The notes: generated by a model from the sequence alone, not told the origin. DNA of 64,000 nt from Nocardia shimofusensis NBRC 100134 (GCF_001613125.1 NZ_BDBT01000028.1:1-64000), one strand, 5' to 3'; shown: positions 18,423-27,927, numbered from the stretch's first letter. Translations and numbers: made by a program.

Positions 18423-18902
18423 TTATTGCGAGTCCGGATCGATCACATCGGGGTCGACGCCCAGGTATGTCGCGACCTGCTGGATGAGCACCTCGCGCAA
18501 CAGATCGACCAGATCGTCCGGGTCGCCCGCGCGCAATTCCAGCGGTTTGCGGAACAGCACGACGCGCGCACGGGTTGCCGTGCCGTGCCGGTCCACGCCC
18601 GCGGGTACCAGGCGCGACAGCGGCACCGGCCCGTCGGCGACCACCTCCTCCGGCCAGGTGACCGAATCGGGGTGCAGCGGGCGGATTTTCGGTACGTCGT
18701 CGACGGCGATGTCCAGTTTGGTGAGCCGGTCGTGCCAGCGCGAATCGATCGGGGCGAAGGCCTCGAGGACCAGGCGGTCGAACTGTTGGCCCCTGGTTCG
18801 CCAGGCCGGCACGGTCGGCGGAAGCATCGGACCGCGCACTCCGCGGCCGCGGCGGATGACCGACCGGGCGGTCGGCGGTCGTCGATTACGAGAGCGGGCC
18901 AT
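18423..18902 (-). CDS. metallopeptidase-like (DUF1025-type) protein lacking HExxH
   Basis: This 159-residue protein corresponds to the Rv3259 family annotated as metallopeptidase. It has PPTVPAWRTRGQQFDRLVLEAFAPI, ARVVLFRKPLELRA and the C-terminal LLREVLIQQVATYLGVDPDVIDP. At the position where zincins carry HExxH, this protein reads REVLIQQ, so zinc chemistry is unlikely and it may be a scaffold or regulator. The basic first 25 residues look like an extension; family members start nearer MLPPTVPAW. It lies between DUF3499 and whiB2, on the same strand. Confidence 0.8.
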   Translation of the reverse strand: MARSRNRRPPTARSVIRRGRGVRGPMLPPTVPAWRTRGQQFDRLVLEAFAPIDSRWHDRLTKLDIAVDDVPKIRPLHPDSVTWPEEVVADGPVPLSRLVPAGVDRHGTATRARVVLFRKPLELRAGDPDDLVDLLREVLIQQVATYLGVDPDVIDPDSQ

Positions 18903-19000
18903 GAAAGAAATCTAGGCGAAGACGCCGGACGCGGTGCAGACCGGGACCGGGGGAACTCGCACCGGCCCCGGAATCGGGAGCCGGTGCGAGTCGAAGCCCG

Positions 19001-19375
19001 TCAGATGATGCCGCGCTTGAGGCGACGGCGCTCCCGCTCGGAGAGCCCGCCCCAGATGCCGAAACGTTCGTCATGGGCGAGTGCGTATTCCAGGCACTCG
19101 TCGCGCACCTCGCAACCCAAGCAGATTCGCTTCGCCTCGCGCGTGGAGCCGCCCTTTTCCGGGAAGAACGCCTCCGGATCCGTTTGCGCGCACAGCGCGC
19201 GTTCCTGCCACTGCTCTTCGATCGATTCGAACATCTCGTCAAAGCCCGTGATCACCAGGCTGAGTCGAGGAGTCGACACCGCTTCACCCCCATCGTGTTC
19301 GCGGCCGATGTCAGCGCAGACGCCATGTGCTGCGCCTGCTGTGGAATCGGTTCGCGCGACCATGTCTTCGGTCAT
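19001..19375 (-). CDS. whiB2: WhiB2 iron-sulfur transcription factor
   Basis: The C-terminal 80 residues carry the complete WhiB signature: ALCAQTDPEAFFPEKGG, ICLGCEVRDECLEYAL (four cysteines, C...CxxC...C, for a 4Fe-4S cluster), the GIWGGLSERERR turn and the basic RRLKRGII tail, which pairs with the sigma factor. These match WhiB2/WhmD, the septation regulator of mycolata. The start is uncertain: ATG 19375 gives 124 residues, while GTG 19279, behind a GGGGGTGA ribosome site, gives 92; both lengths occur in the family. A LexA-like box lies 120-135 bases upstream. Confidence 0.95.
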   Translation of the reverse strand: MTEDMVARTDSTAGAAHGVCADIGREHDGGEAVSTPRLSLVITGFDEMFESIEEQWQERALCAQTDPEAFFPEKGGSTREAKRICLGCEVRDECLEYALAHDERFGIWGGLSERERRRLKRGII

Positions 19376-19720
19376 CGCTCCGCCTCCTCACTGTGTGTTA
19401 GCGCAGAATGCTTCTTTCCGTCGGACCAACACGCACACCGACGGCCCTACCCCGCGATGTAGTCCCGCGGGCATCCCCGAGCACATCAATCCGATGCGAA
19501 CATCTGTTCGAAATGCCGTTCGCGCCACGCAGTCTCGCACGAACTCGGAATGACATGTCTGTGATTAGACACGCCGGGTGTATCGATGGTCAAGCCGCTG
19601 TCGCTATTCCGTTACTATCCGGACCCGATTTTCGCGGCCGCCGTCTGAGGCAGAATAGCAAATGAGCAGCAAATATGCTGGATCGTGAGCTTCGGGGTGC
19701 AACGCATAGGCTGTGTGGAT
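19376..19720. promoter_or_regulatory. whiB2-fbiA divergent intergenic region
   Basis: These 345 bases separate the divergent whiB2 and fbiA genes and hold no gene I believe in. The region is less GC-rich than its surroundings toward fbiA (for example GGCAGAATAGCAAATGAGCA around 19648), as expected for promoters. The clearest element is a LexA-like palindrome at 19496-19511. I could not assign -35/-10 boxes with confidence. Confidence 0.5.
19496..19511. promoter_or_regulatory. LexA-type (SOS) box upstream of whiB2
   Basis: The sequence GCGAACATCTGTTCGA fits the actinobacterial SOS consensus TCGAACnnnnGTTCGA at all specified bases except the first. CGAACA and TGTTCG form perfect arms around TC. 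It lies 121 bases upstream of the whiB2 ATG and about 210 upstream of fbiA. Control of whiB2 by DNA damage would fit its role in septation, but binding is inferred. Confidence 0.6.
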
Positions 19721-20719
19721 GTGACTGGACAACACGCGGACATCACGCCTGCCGCGGGCCCCGAGATCGCCGTGCTCGTCGGCGGCGTCGGCGGCGCTCG
19801 CTTCCTGCAGGGCGTGCGTGAACTTCTCCCCGATTCCCGGATCTCGGCGATCGTGAACGTCGGTGACGACGTCTGGATGCACGGTCTCAGAATCTGTCCC
19901 GACCTCGATACCTGCATGTATACGCTGGGTGGCGGCATCGATACCGAGCGTGGCTGGGGACGGGTCGGCGAGACCTGGCACGCCAAGGAGGAGCTCGCGG
20001 CTTATCGTGCGCAGCCGGACTGGTTCGGCCTGGGTGATCGCGATATCGCCACGCATCTGATTCGCACCGAAATGCTGCGGGCCGGCTACCCGCTGTCCGC
20101 GGTCACCGAAGCGCTGTGCAACCGATGGCAACCGGGTGTGGAACTCATCCCGGCAACCGACGACAGGTGTGAAACGCATGTTGTTGTGAGTGATCCGGAG
20201 AACCCTGGCGAACGTCGCGCGATCCATTTTCAGGAGTGGTGGGTGCGGTATCGCGCAAACGTCGAAACTCATGGTTTTGCCCCCATCGGAGCAGAAGACG
20301 CGAAACCGGCGCCAGGTGTGATCGATCTCATAGAACGATGTGATGCGGTATTGCTGGCCCCCTCGAATCCGGTTGTCAGCATCGGTTCGATCCTGGCCGT
20401 CCCCGGAATCCGCGGCGCGTTGCGCACCACGAAGGCGAAGGTCGTCGGGGTCTCCGGAGTCATCGACGGAAAGCCGTTGCGCGGTATGGCCGACGAGTGC
20501 CTGTCGGTGATCGGGGTGGACACCACCGCCGAGGCGGTCGGCAGGCACTACGGGGCGCGGTCGGCCAACGGCATTCTCGACGGCTGGCTCGTGCACAGCA
20601 CCGACACCGCCGAGGTGCCCGGTGTCGAGGTGCGCAGCGTGCCGCTGCTGATGACCGATCCGCCGACCACCGCGGGCATCGTTCGTCAGGCGCTGGATCT
20701 GGCCGGGGTCGCGCTGTGA
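19721..20719 (+). CDS. fbiA: 2-phospho-L-lactate transferase (F420 biosynthesis, CofD/FbiA)
   Basis: This ~332-residue enzyme joins the activated three-carbon phospho unit to the deazaflavin Fo to make (dehydro-)F420-0. Family signatures are VLVGGVGGARFLQG, VNVGDDVWMHGL, CPDLDTCMYTLGGG, WFGLGDRDIATHL, HFQEWWVRYR and APSNPVVSIGSIL. The GTG at 19721 is chosen; GTGs at 19697 and 19685 would add 8 to 12 residues. The TGA overlaps the GTG of fbiB by four bases, forming the standard fbiAB operon. Confidence 0.95.
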   Translation: MTGQHADITPAAGPEIAVLVGGVGGARFLQGVRELLPDSRISAIVNVGDDVWMHGLRICPDLDTCMYTLGGGIDTERGWGRVGETWHAKEELAAYRAQPDWFGLGDRDIATHLIRTEMLRAGYPLSAVTEALCNRWQPGVELIPATDDRCETHVVVSDPENPGERRAIHFQEWWVRYRANVETHGFAPIGAEDAKPAPGVIDLIERCDAVLLAPSNPVVSIGSILAVPGIRGALRTTKAKVVGVSGVIDGKPLRGMADECLSVIGVDTTAEAVGRHYGARSANGILDGWLVHSTDTAEVPGVEVRSVPLLMTDPPTTAGIVRQALDLAGVAL

Positions 20720-22077
20720 CCACGCCCGCCCACGGCGCCCCTGTCGATCACGGAGCGGAGGGCCTGAGCATCCTGCCGGTGGCCGGACTGCCGGAGTTCC
20801 GGCCCGGCGACGATGTGACCGCCGCGATCGCCGAGGCGGCGCCGTGGTTGCGCGACGGCGACATCCTGGTGGTGACCAGCAAGATCATCGCCAAGGCCGA
20901 GGGCCGGGTGGTGGCCGCGCCGGTGGATCCCGAGGAACGTGACGCGGTACGGCGCGCACTGGTCGAACAGGAGGCCGTGCGGGTCCTGGCGCGCAAGGGC
21001 CGCACCCTCATCACCGAGAACAAGCTCGGCATCGTGCAGGCCGCCTCGGGCGTGGACGGATCCAACGTCGAGCGCGACGAATTGGTGCTGCTGCCTGCCG
21101 ATCCCGATGCCAGCGCCCGCGAACTGCGTACCGGCCTGGCGCGGCGACTGGGAGTCCGGGTCGCGGTGGTCGTCACCGACACCATGGGCCGCGCCTGGCG
21201 CAACGGGCAGACCGATGCCGCGATCGGGTCCTCCGGTCTGCGGGTGCTGCACGACTACAACGGCGCGATCGACGGGCAGGGTAACGAACTGCACGTCACC
21301 CAGGTCGCGGTCGCCGACGAGCTGGCCGCCGCGGCGGATCTGGTGAAGGGCAAGTTGCGGGCGGTCCCGGTGGCCGTGGTGCGTGGATTGCCTTACGAGG
21401 ACGACGGTTCCGGCGCGGCGGACCTTGTGCGTTCCGGTGCCGAGGATCTGTTCTGGCTGGGCACCGCCGAAGCACTGGAGCAGGGCAGGCGGGAGGCGGT
21501 GCTGCTGCGTCGCTCGGTGCGCGAATTCGCCGCCACCCCGGTCGAGCCCGAGCGTATCCGCGCGGCGGTGGCGGTCGCGCTGACCGCGCCCGCTCCGCAC
21601 CACACCAGGCCGGTGCGCTTCGTATGGGTGCGCGACGCGGACCGGCGCGAGCGGATGCTCGCCGCCCTGGCGGACCGATGGCGCGCCGATCTGACCGCCG
21701 ACGGCCTCGACCCCGAGCGGGTGCGGCGGCGCGTCGCGCGGGGGCGCATCCTGTTCGACGCGCCCGAGGTGATCATCCCGTGCATGGTGCCCGATGGCGC
21801 GCACCACTACCCCGACGGGCGCAGGCAGGCGGCCGAGGCGACCATGTTCACCGTCGCGGCGGGCGCGGCGGTGCAGGGCCTGCTGGTGGCGCTGGCCGCC
21901 GAGGGTGTCGGCAGCTGCTGGATCGGCTCCACCATTTTCGCCCCGGAGGTCACCCGCGCCGAGCTGGGCCTGGCCGCGGACTGGCATCCGCTGGGCGCGG
22001 TCGCGGTGGGCTATCCGACCGAGGAACTCACGCCGCGGCCGCCGCGTGCCGGCGGAGAAGGGCTGCTGGAACTGTGA
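20716..22077 (+). CDS. fbiB: coenzyme F420:L-glutamate ligase / nitroreductase-like fusion (FbiB)
   Basis: This 453-residue bifunctional protein has an N-terminal F420-0:gamma-glutamyl ligase (CofE) domain (about 1-245; VVTSKIIAKAEGR, TDTMGRAWRNGQTDAAIG) and a C-terminal FMN-binding nitroreductase-fold domain (about 250-453; RRSVREFAATPVE, AEGVGSCWIGSTIF). In mycobacteria it adds the poly-glutamate tail and reduces dehydro-F420-0. The GTG start overlaps the fbiA stop (GTGA), and the next gene starts in the same manner, so translation of the three is coupled. Confidence 0.95.
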   Translation: MTTPAHGAPVDHGAEGLSILPVAGLPEFRPGDDVTAAIAEAAPWLRDGDILVVTSKIIAKAEGRVVAAPVDPEERDAVRRALVEQEAVRVLARKGRTLITENKLGIVQAASGVDGSNVERDELVLLPADPDASARELRTGLARRLGVRVAVVVTDTMGRAWRNGQTDAAIGSSGLRVLHDYNGAIDGQGNELHVTQVAVADELAAAADLVKGKLRAVPVAVVRGLPYEDDGSGAADLVRSGAEDLFWLGTAEALEQGRREAVLLRRSVREFAATPVEPERIRAAVAVALTAPAPHHTRPVRFVWVRDADRRERMLAALADRWRADLTADGLDPERVRRRVARGRILFDAPEVIIPCMVPDGAHHYPDGRRQAAEATMFTVAAGAAVQGLLVALAAEGVGSCWIGSTIFAPEVTRAELGLAADWHPLGAVAVGYPTEELTPRPPRAGGEGLLEL

Positions 22078-22592
22078 GCGCGGAATCGTTGCACGCGTCG
22101 GCGACCGCACTGCTGGACGGCTGGCGGACCCGGTCCGGGCCCGAGGAGTCGATCCGCGAGTCGATGCTCGCCTTCCTCGGTTCGGCGCCGCGCGGGTGTC
22201 TGCGTGAGCATGTGCCGGGGCATATCACCGCCTCGGCGGTGGTGTTCTCCGCCGACGAGCGGGAGGTGCTGCTGACGCTGCATCCGCGGGTCGGCCGGTG
22301 GCTCCAGCTCGGCGGACACTGCGAAGAGTCCGACGAGACGGTGGCCGCCGCGGCGCTGCGGGAGGCGACCGAGGAGTCCGGTATCGCCGGATTGCGCCTC
22401 GAGCCGGGGCTCTACGGTGCGCACGCGCATCCGATCACCTGCTCGCTGGGGCAGCCGACCCGGCATCTGGATCTGCTGTTCCGCATCACCGCGCCCGCGG
22501 GCGCGGTGCCGGTGCGCAGCGCCGAATCGACCGACCTGCGTTGGTGGCCGGTCGACGGGCTGCCGCCCGGCTTCGACGTGCCGCTGCGGTAA
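22074..22592 (+). CDS. NUDIX hydrolase
   Basis: This 172-residue protein carries a Nudix box GGHCEESDETVAAAALREATEESGI (key residues: GGH...E, REATEESG), preceded by HITASAVVFSADEREVLLTLHPR and followed by TRHLDLLFRITAP. Members cleave nucleoside diphosphates linked to other moieties; the substrate is unknown. The GTG start overlaps the fbiB stop by four bases, so it is made with the F420 enzymes; a house-cleaning role on a nucleotide or F420-related diphosphate is only an inference. A hairpin terminator follows. Confidence 0.88.
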   Translation: MSAESLHASATALLDGWRTRSGPEESIRESMLAFLGSAPRGCLREHVPGHITASAVVFSADEREVLLTLHPRVGRWLQLGGHCEESDETVAAAALREATEESGIAGLRLEPGLYGAHAHPITCSLGQPTRHLDLLFRITAPAGAVPVRSAESTDLRWWPVDGLPPGFDVPLR

Positions 22593-22612
22593 TCGGTAGG
22601 CGATGGGGTAAG

Positions 22613-22634
22613 CGCCCGTGGGTGGTCACGGGCG
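22613..22634 (+). terminator. hairpin terminator after the fbiA-fbiB-NUDIX operon
   Basis: CGCCCGTG (22613-22620) and CACGGGCG (22627-22634) form a perfect eight-base stem with a six-base loop, 20 bases after the NUDIX stop. There is no T-tract, as is common in high-GC actinobacteria. Confidence 0.55.
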
Positions 22635-22686
22635 TGTCGCGTCCGCGCGTCAGGTCACAGGCTACCGGCGCCGTAGATCACGGCTT

Positions 22687-22706
22687 TACAAATTTGCTCA
22701 TTTGTA
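22687..22706. promoter_or_regulatory. 20-bp palindrome upstream of alkB1 (putative TetR operator)
   Basis: TACAAAT (22687-22693) and ATTTGTA (22700-22706) are perfect seven-base arms with a six-base centre, in an AT-rich patch about 80 bases upstream of the alkB1 start. Size and symmetry suit a TetR-type dimer, and the operon encodes such a regulator at 24362. The match of protein and site is inferred. Confidence 0.5.
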
Positions 22707-22784
22707 TAGACCGTCGACATCGACCGTTGTATTGTCCAAATCAGATGTAATGCGCCTCACAGGCGTACACGGATGGAGACAACG

Positions 22785-24011
22785 ATGTCGACGAATACCG
22801 ATGCGGCCGAACAGCTGACCAGCTGGCGAGACCGGAAGCGTTACTACTGGTTGTGGGGGCTGTTCGTGCCGACGGGCCTGTTCACCGTCGGCCTGCCGCT
22901 GATCTGGATGTTCAACGAGGCGGGCCTGCACGGCCTCGCCCATCTGCCCTTCTGGCTCGGCCCGATCCTGCTCTACATCGTCATCCCGCTGGCCGACCGG
23001 TTCTTCGGCCCGGACGGGGAGAACCCACCCGACGCGGTGATAGCCCATCTGGAGAACGATCGGTACTACCGCTACCTGACCTACCTCTACCTGCCGTTCC
23101 AGTACGCCGGGCTGATCATGGCCTGCTACCTGCTCACCGCGAACGACCTCGGCTGGCTGGGCATCGACGGTGGCCTGCTCATCGTGGACAAGATCGGGCT
23201 GGCCATCACCATCGGGCTGGTCGGCGGTATCGGCATCAACACCGCGCACGAACTCGGCCACAAGAAGGTCGACCTGGAGCGCTGGCTCTCGCGCATCGCG
23301 CTGGCCCAGACCGGCTACGGCCACTTCTACATCGAGCACAATCGTGGCCACCACGTGCGGGTGGCCACGCCCGAGGATCCGGCCAGCTCGCGGCTGGGCG
23401 AGTCGTTCTGGGAATTCCTGCCGCGCACGGTCAAGGGCAGTGCGGTCTCGGCGTGGCAGTTGGAGAAGGCGCGGCTGGAGCGGATCGGGACGGGGCCGTG
23501 GACCTGGCGCAACGAGTTGCTGCAGGCCTGGGCGATGACGGTGGTGCTGTACGCGGCGTTGATCGCGGTGTTCGGCATCGGGCTGGTGCCCTGGCTGATC
23601 CTGCAGGCGGTATTCGGATTCAGCCTGCTCGAGGTCGTCAACTATCTCGAGCACTACGGGCTGGCTCGTCAGCGCGGCGCTTCCGGGCGGTACGAGCGCG
23701 CTGCCCCGACGCACAGCTGGAACAGCGATCACCTGGTCACCAATGTCTTCCTGTACCACCTGCAGCGCCACAGCGACCATCACGCCTATCCGACCCGGCG
23801 GTATCAGACGCTGCGCAGCTGGGACGGCGCCCCGAATCTGCCCAGCGGCTACGCGACCATGATCATGCTGGCCTACTTCCCGCCGCTGTGGCGGAAGGTG
23901 ATGGACAAGCGGGTGCTCGCGCACTACGACGGTGACGTGACCCGCGCCAATATCCATCCGCGCACCCGCGACCGGGTACTGGCCCGATACGGAGCGGAGC
24001 CTGCCCTGTGA
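22785..24011 (+). CDS. alkB: alkane 1-monooxygenase AlkB (first copy)
   Basis: This 408-residue integral membrane non-heme di-iron enzyme hydroxylates the terminal carbon of n-alkanes. The histidine boxes are present in order: HELGHKK, EHNRGHHVRVATPEDPAS (EHNRGHH), NYLEHYGL and LQRHSDHHA. Hydrophobic segments near residues 20-40, 45-65, 95-115, 130-150 and 235-275 give the usual bundle. I choose ATG 22785, which has GGAG eight bases upstream, over ATG 22773. The stop overlaps the first rubredoxin gene (GTGA), giving a full alkB-rubA-rubB-tetR operon. Confidence 0.96.
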   Translation: MSTNTDAAEQLTSWRDRKRYYWLWGLFVPTGLFTVGLPLIWMFNEAGLHGLAHLPFWLGPILLYIVIPLADRFFGPDGENPPDAVIAHLENDRYYRYLTYLYLPFQYAGLIMACYLLTANDLGWLGIDGGLLIVDKIGLAITIGLVGGIGINTAHELGHKKVDLERWLSRIALAQTGYGHFYIEHNRGHHVRVATPEDPASSRLGESFWEFLPRTVKGSAVSAWQLEKARLERIGTGPWTWRNELLQAWAMTVVLYAALIAVFGIGLVPWLILQAVFGFSLLEVVNYLEHYGLARQRGASGRYERAAPTHSWNSDHLVTNVFLYHLQRHSDHHAYPTRRYQTLRSWDGAPNLPSGYATMIMLAYFPPLWRKVMDKRVLAHYDGDVTRANIHPRTRDRVLARYGAEPAL

Positions 24012-24181
24012 GCGCCTTTCGCTGCCCCGTATGCGAATACGTCTACGACGAATCGAAAGGAGCTCCGCACGAGGGATTTCCGGCGGGGACCGCGTGGACG
24101 GCGGTGCCCGACGACTGGTGCTGCCCGGACTGCGGGGTCCGTGAGAAGATCGATTTCGAACCGGTAGGAGGGACGCTGTGA
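24008..24181 (+). CDS. rubA: rubredoxin (first copy)
   Basis: This is a 57-residue rubredoxin. It starts at GTG 24008, overlapping the alkB stop, and ends at a TGA overlapping the next rubredoxin start. The iron site is Cys6-Pro-Val-Cys9 and Cys39-Pro-Asp-Cys42, with Trp30 and Trp37 in the usual positions (GTAWTAVPDDW). It passes electrons from a rubredoxin reductase to AlkB. In the AlkG1/AlkG2 scheme one of the pair supports AlkB directly; which of these two does so cannot be told by eye. Confidence 0.93.
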   Translation: MSAFRCPVCEYVYDESKGAPHEGFPAGTAWTAVPDDWCCPDCGVREKIDFEPVGGTL

Positions 24182-24360
24182 CCGAATACAAGTTGTATCA
24201 ATGCGTTCAATGCGGCTTCGAATACGACGAAGCGCAGGGCTGGCCGGACGACGGCATCGCTCCGGGCACCCGCTGGGACGACATTCCCGAGGACTGGACC
24301 TGCCCCGATTGCGGAGCGGCCAAGGCCGACTTCTTCATGGTCGAGATCGAGCGGTCCTGA
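24178..24360 (+). CDS. rubB: rubredoxin (second copy)
   Basis: This 60-residue rubredoxin has iron ligands Cys9-xx-Cys12 and Cys42-xx-Cys45 (YQCVQCGFEYDEAQGW and WTCPDCGAAKADF). The GTG start overlaps the first rubredoxin's stop by four bases. The segment GIAPGTRWDDIPEDWTCPDCG is the strongly conserved AlkG2-like core (RWDDIPEDW), so this is the better candidate for the copy that supports alkane hydroxylation. Two tandem rubredoxins after alkB are typical of Nocardia, Rhodococcus and mycobacteria. Confidence 0.95.
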   Translation: MTEYKLYQCVQCGFEYDEAQGWPDDGIAPGTRWDDIPEDWTCPDCGAAKADFFMVEIERS

Positions 24361-24361
24361 G

Positions 24362-24982
24362 GTGGCGGGCCGCGGACTGTCCTCGCCGTATCAGGAGGCG
24401 ACTCGGGAACTGCTGCGCGCGTCGATCCTGGACGCGATGCGCGAGCTGCTGATCGAGCGGGACTGGTCCAAAGTCACCGTCGGCGATGTGGCGGGCCGCG
24501 CGGGAGTGAGCAGGCAGACCGTCTACAACGAGTTCGGCTCACGGGCCGGCCTGGCGCAGAGTTACGCCCTGCGCCTGGCCGATGACCTGGTCGATCACGT
24601 GGGCGCGGCCGTGGCCGCCAACGAGGGTGACGCCGGGGCCGCGATCCGTGAGGGCTTGTCCGGCTTCTTCCTGGAGGCGGCGGCCGATCCACTGGTCTGC
24701 TCGCTGCTGGCCGGCGAGGCGAAGCCGGATCTGTTGCGGCTGATCACCCTGGACGCGGGCCCGCTCGTGGAGCACGCGACCGCGCGTCTGACAGCGGTCT
24801 TCGTGGACAGCTGGGTGCGGGCCACTCCCGCCGAGGCCGATGTGCTGGCCCACGCGCTCGTGCGGATCGCGCTGAGCTATATCCCGAACCCGCCCGGCCG
24901 GGGGCGCAACGGACCGGCCGAGCTGGCGGATTTGCTGAGTCCGTATGTGGCCGGCATTCTGGCCGCTCGCGGGGCGAATTAG
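24362..24982 (+). CDS. TetR family regulator of the alkB operon (AlkX/AlkU-like)
   Basis: This 206-residue protein begins at GTG 24362, one base after the rubredoxin stop. The helix-turn-helix is VTVGDVAGRAGVSRQTVYNEFGSRAGL (about residues 38-64; core GVSRQTVYNEFGS), followed by an all-helical ligand domain. The conserved place at the end of alkB-rubA-rubB operons indicates a local repressor responding to alkane-derived fatty acids. The TACAAAT palindrome before alkB is a candidate operator, as is the GATCGG palindrome after this gene. Confidence 0.92.
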   Translation: MAGRGLSSPYQEATRELLRASILDAMRELLIERDWSKVTVGDVAGRAGVSRQTVYNEFGSRAGLAQSYALRLADDLVDHVGAAVAANEGDAGAAIREGLSGFFLEAAADPLVCSLLAGEAKPDLLRLITLDAGPLVEHATARLTAVFVDSWVRATPAEADVLAHALVRIALSYIPNPPGRGRNGPAELADLLSPYVAGILAARGAN

Positions 24983-25049
24983 CACGTTCACCCGCACCGG
25001 GTTTCGCTTTGCTGGACGTGTGCTGTATGCTTCAACCTCGGGCCGTGCT

Positions 25050-25066
25050 GATCGGTTGAGCCGATC
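25050..25066. promoter_or_regulatory. palindrome upstream of alkB2
   Basis: GATCGG (25050-25055) and CCGATC (25061-25066) are perfect arms around TTGAG, 65-80 bases upstream of the second alkB gene. It differs in sequence from the palindrome before alkB1, so the two alkB genes may answer to different regulators. Confidence 0.35.
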
Positions 25067-25130
25067 GAACAGGTTGTAATCGTGACCACCTTTTCAGGGG
25101 TAGGCGTCCTGTAACGGCGGAAGACCCTGT

Positions 25131-26336
25131 ATGTATTTCCTTGCAATGTCGGCGGGTAAGTCATTTAGCGGGGCAATGGTGCAAACGGACGGCAAATCGG
25201 CGACTGCGCTGGATCCCAAACGCCACCTCTGGATTCTCGGGCTGATCGCCCCGGCGTCTGCGTTGTTGCCTTCCCAGCTCGTGCTGCGGACCGGCATGGA
25301 AGTCTTCTGGTGGATCGGGCCGGTCATCGTGCTGATGATCATCCCGATCCTGGACTGGATCGTCGGCGAGGACGGCAGCAATCCCCGCGACGAGGACTAC
25401 GATCGCCTGTCCAACGACCGGTACTACCGGTGGTGCACCTACCTGTTCCTGCCCGTCCAGATGATCGGACTGCTGATCGCCTCGGCCATGTGGGCGGGCG
25501 ACGATCTCAGCCTGCTCGACAAGGCGGGTTTGGCCACCACGCTCGGCCTGGTCAGCGGCATCGGCATCAACGCCGCTCACGAACTCGGACATCGCGTCGA
25601 GAGCCTGGAGCGCTGGCTGGCCAAGATCGCATTGGCCCAGTCGGCCTACGGCCACTTCTTCGTCGAGCACAACCGCGGTCATCACGTGCGCGTGGCCACG
25701 CCCGACGATCCCGCCAGCGCCCGGCTCGGCGAATCGCTGTGGGAGTTCCTGCCGCGCAGCGCGGTCGGGGGCTTTCGCTCGAGTATCGCGCTGGAGAAGG
25801 AGCGTCTGGCGCGTCGCGGGCAATCCTGGTGGAACGTGCACAACCACATCCTGCAGGCCTGGTCGATGAGTGTGGTGCTGTTCGGCGGGCTGATGCTGGT
25901 TTTCGGCTGGCACATCCTGCCGTGGCTGGTACTGCAGGCGATGATCGGCGCCGGATTGCTGGAAACGGTGAACTACGTCGAGCACTACGGCCTGTTGCGG
26001 GAGCGCCGTCAGGACGGCCGCTGGGCGCGCTGCTCCCCGCGGGACAGCTGGAACAGCGACCGGCTGGTGACCAACATCTTCCTGTTCCATCTGCAGCGCC
26101 ACAGCGACCATCACGCAAACCCGGGCAGGCGCTACCAGACCCTGCGCAGCTGCGATGTCGCCCCGCAGTTGCCCGCCGGCTACGCGACCATGATCCTGGT
26201 CGCCGCCATCCCGCCGTTGTGGCGCGCGGTGATGGATCACCGGGTGCTCGAGCACTACGGTGGCGACATCACCCGCGCCAATATCGCACCACGCAAACGC
26301 GCCAAGATTCTGACCGCTCACGGCGCGGCCGCCTGA
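25131..26336 (+). CDS. alkB2: alkane 1-monooxygenase AlkB (second copy, without rubredoxin)
   Basis: This ~401-residue AlkB homologue has all di-iron boxes: HELGHRV, EHNRGHHVRVATPDDPAS (EHNRGHH), NYVEHYGL and LQRHSDHHA. It closely follows the first copy over its whole length, suggesting an old tandem duplication. It stands alone, so it must use the rubredoxins of the first operon or another electron donor. ATG 25131 is used, with GGAAGA upstream; ATGs at 25146 and 25176 are alternatives. Different chain-length preference of the copies is plausible but not visible by eye. Confidence 0.93.
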   Translation: MYFLAMSAGKSFSGAMVQTDGKSATALDPKRHLWILGLIAPASALLPSQLVLRTGMEVFWWIGPVIVLMIIPILDWIVGEDGSNPRDEDYDRLSNDRYYRWCTYLFLPVQMIGLLIASAMWAGDDLSLLDKAGLATTLGLVSGIGINAAHELGHRVESLERWLAKIALAQSAYGHFFVEHNRGHHVRVATPDDPASARLGESLWEFLPRSAVGGFRSSIALEKERLARRGQSWWNVHNHILQAWSMSVVLFGGLMLVFGWHILPWLVLQAMIGAGLLETVNYVEHYGLLRERRQDGRWARCSPRDSWNSDRLVTNIFLFHLQRHSDHHANPGRRYQTLRSCDVAPQLPAGYATMILVAAIPPLWRAVMDHRVLEHYGGDITRANIAPRKRAKILTAHGAAA

Positions 26337-26443
26337 GCGGGCCGATCGGCCGGGGTACGTACACACGAGTGCGTAGGTTGGGGGGCGACCGCTGTGCAGG
26401 CGACGCTAGCCTTGCACCGGTACAGCCGACCCAGGAGAGGCAG

Positions 26444-27927
<1,484 letters not shown>

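Noticed and set aside
16080..19553. A 1157-codon open frame on the plus strand
   Set aside because: It runs antisense through the tobH-like, pmm, DUF3499, metallopeptidase-like and whiB2 genes, all of which have clear family signatures; long antisense frames are expected at this GC content.
19408..19665. An 85-codon open frame between whiB2 and fbiA
   Set aside because: It has no ribosome site, no recognisable motif and lies across the LexA-like box and promoter region.
24990..25002. ACCCG-CAC-CGGGT hairpin after the alkB-operon TetR gene as a terminator
   Set aside because: A five-base stem with a three-base loop is too weak to claim.
26337..26443. A SAH riboswitch upstream of sahH
   Set aside because: The 107-base leader does not show the paired elements or conserved bases of the known SAH riboswitch by eye.
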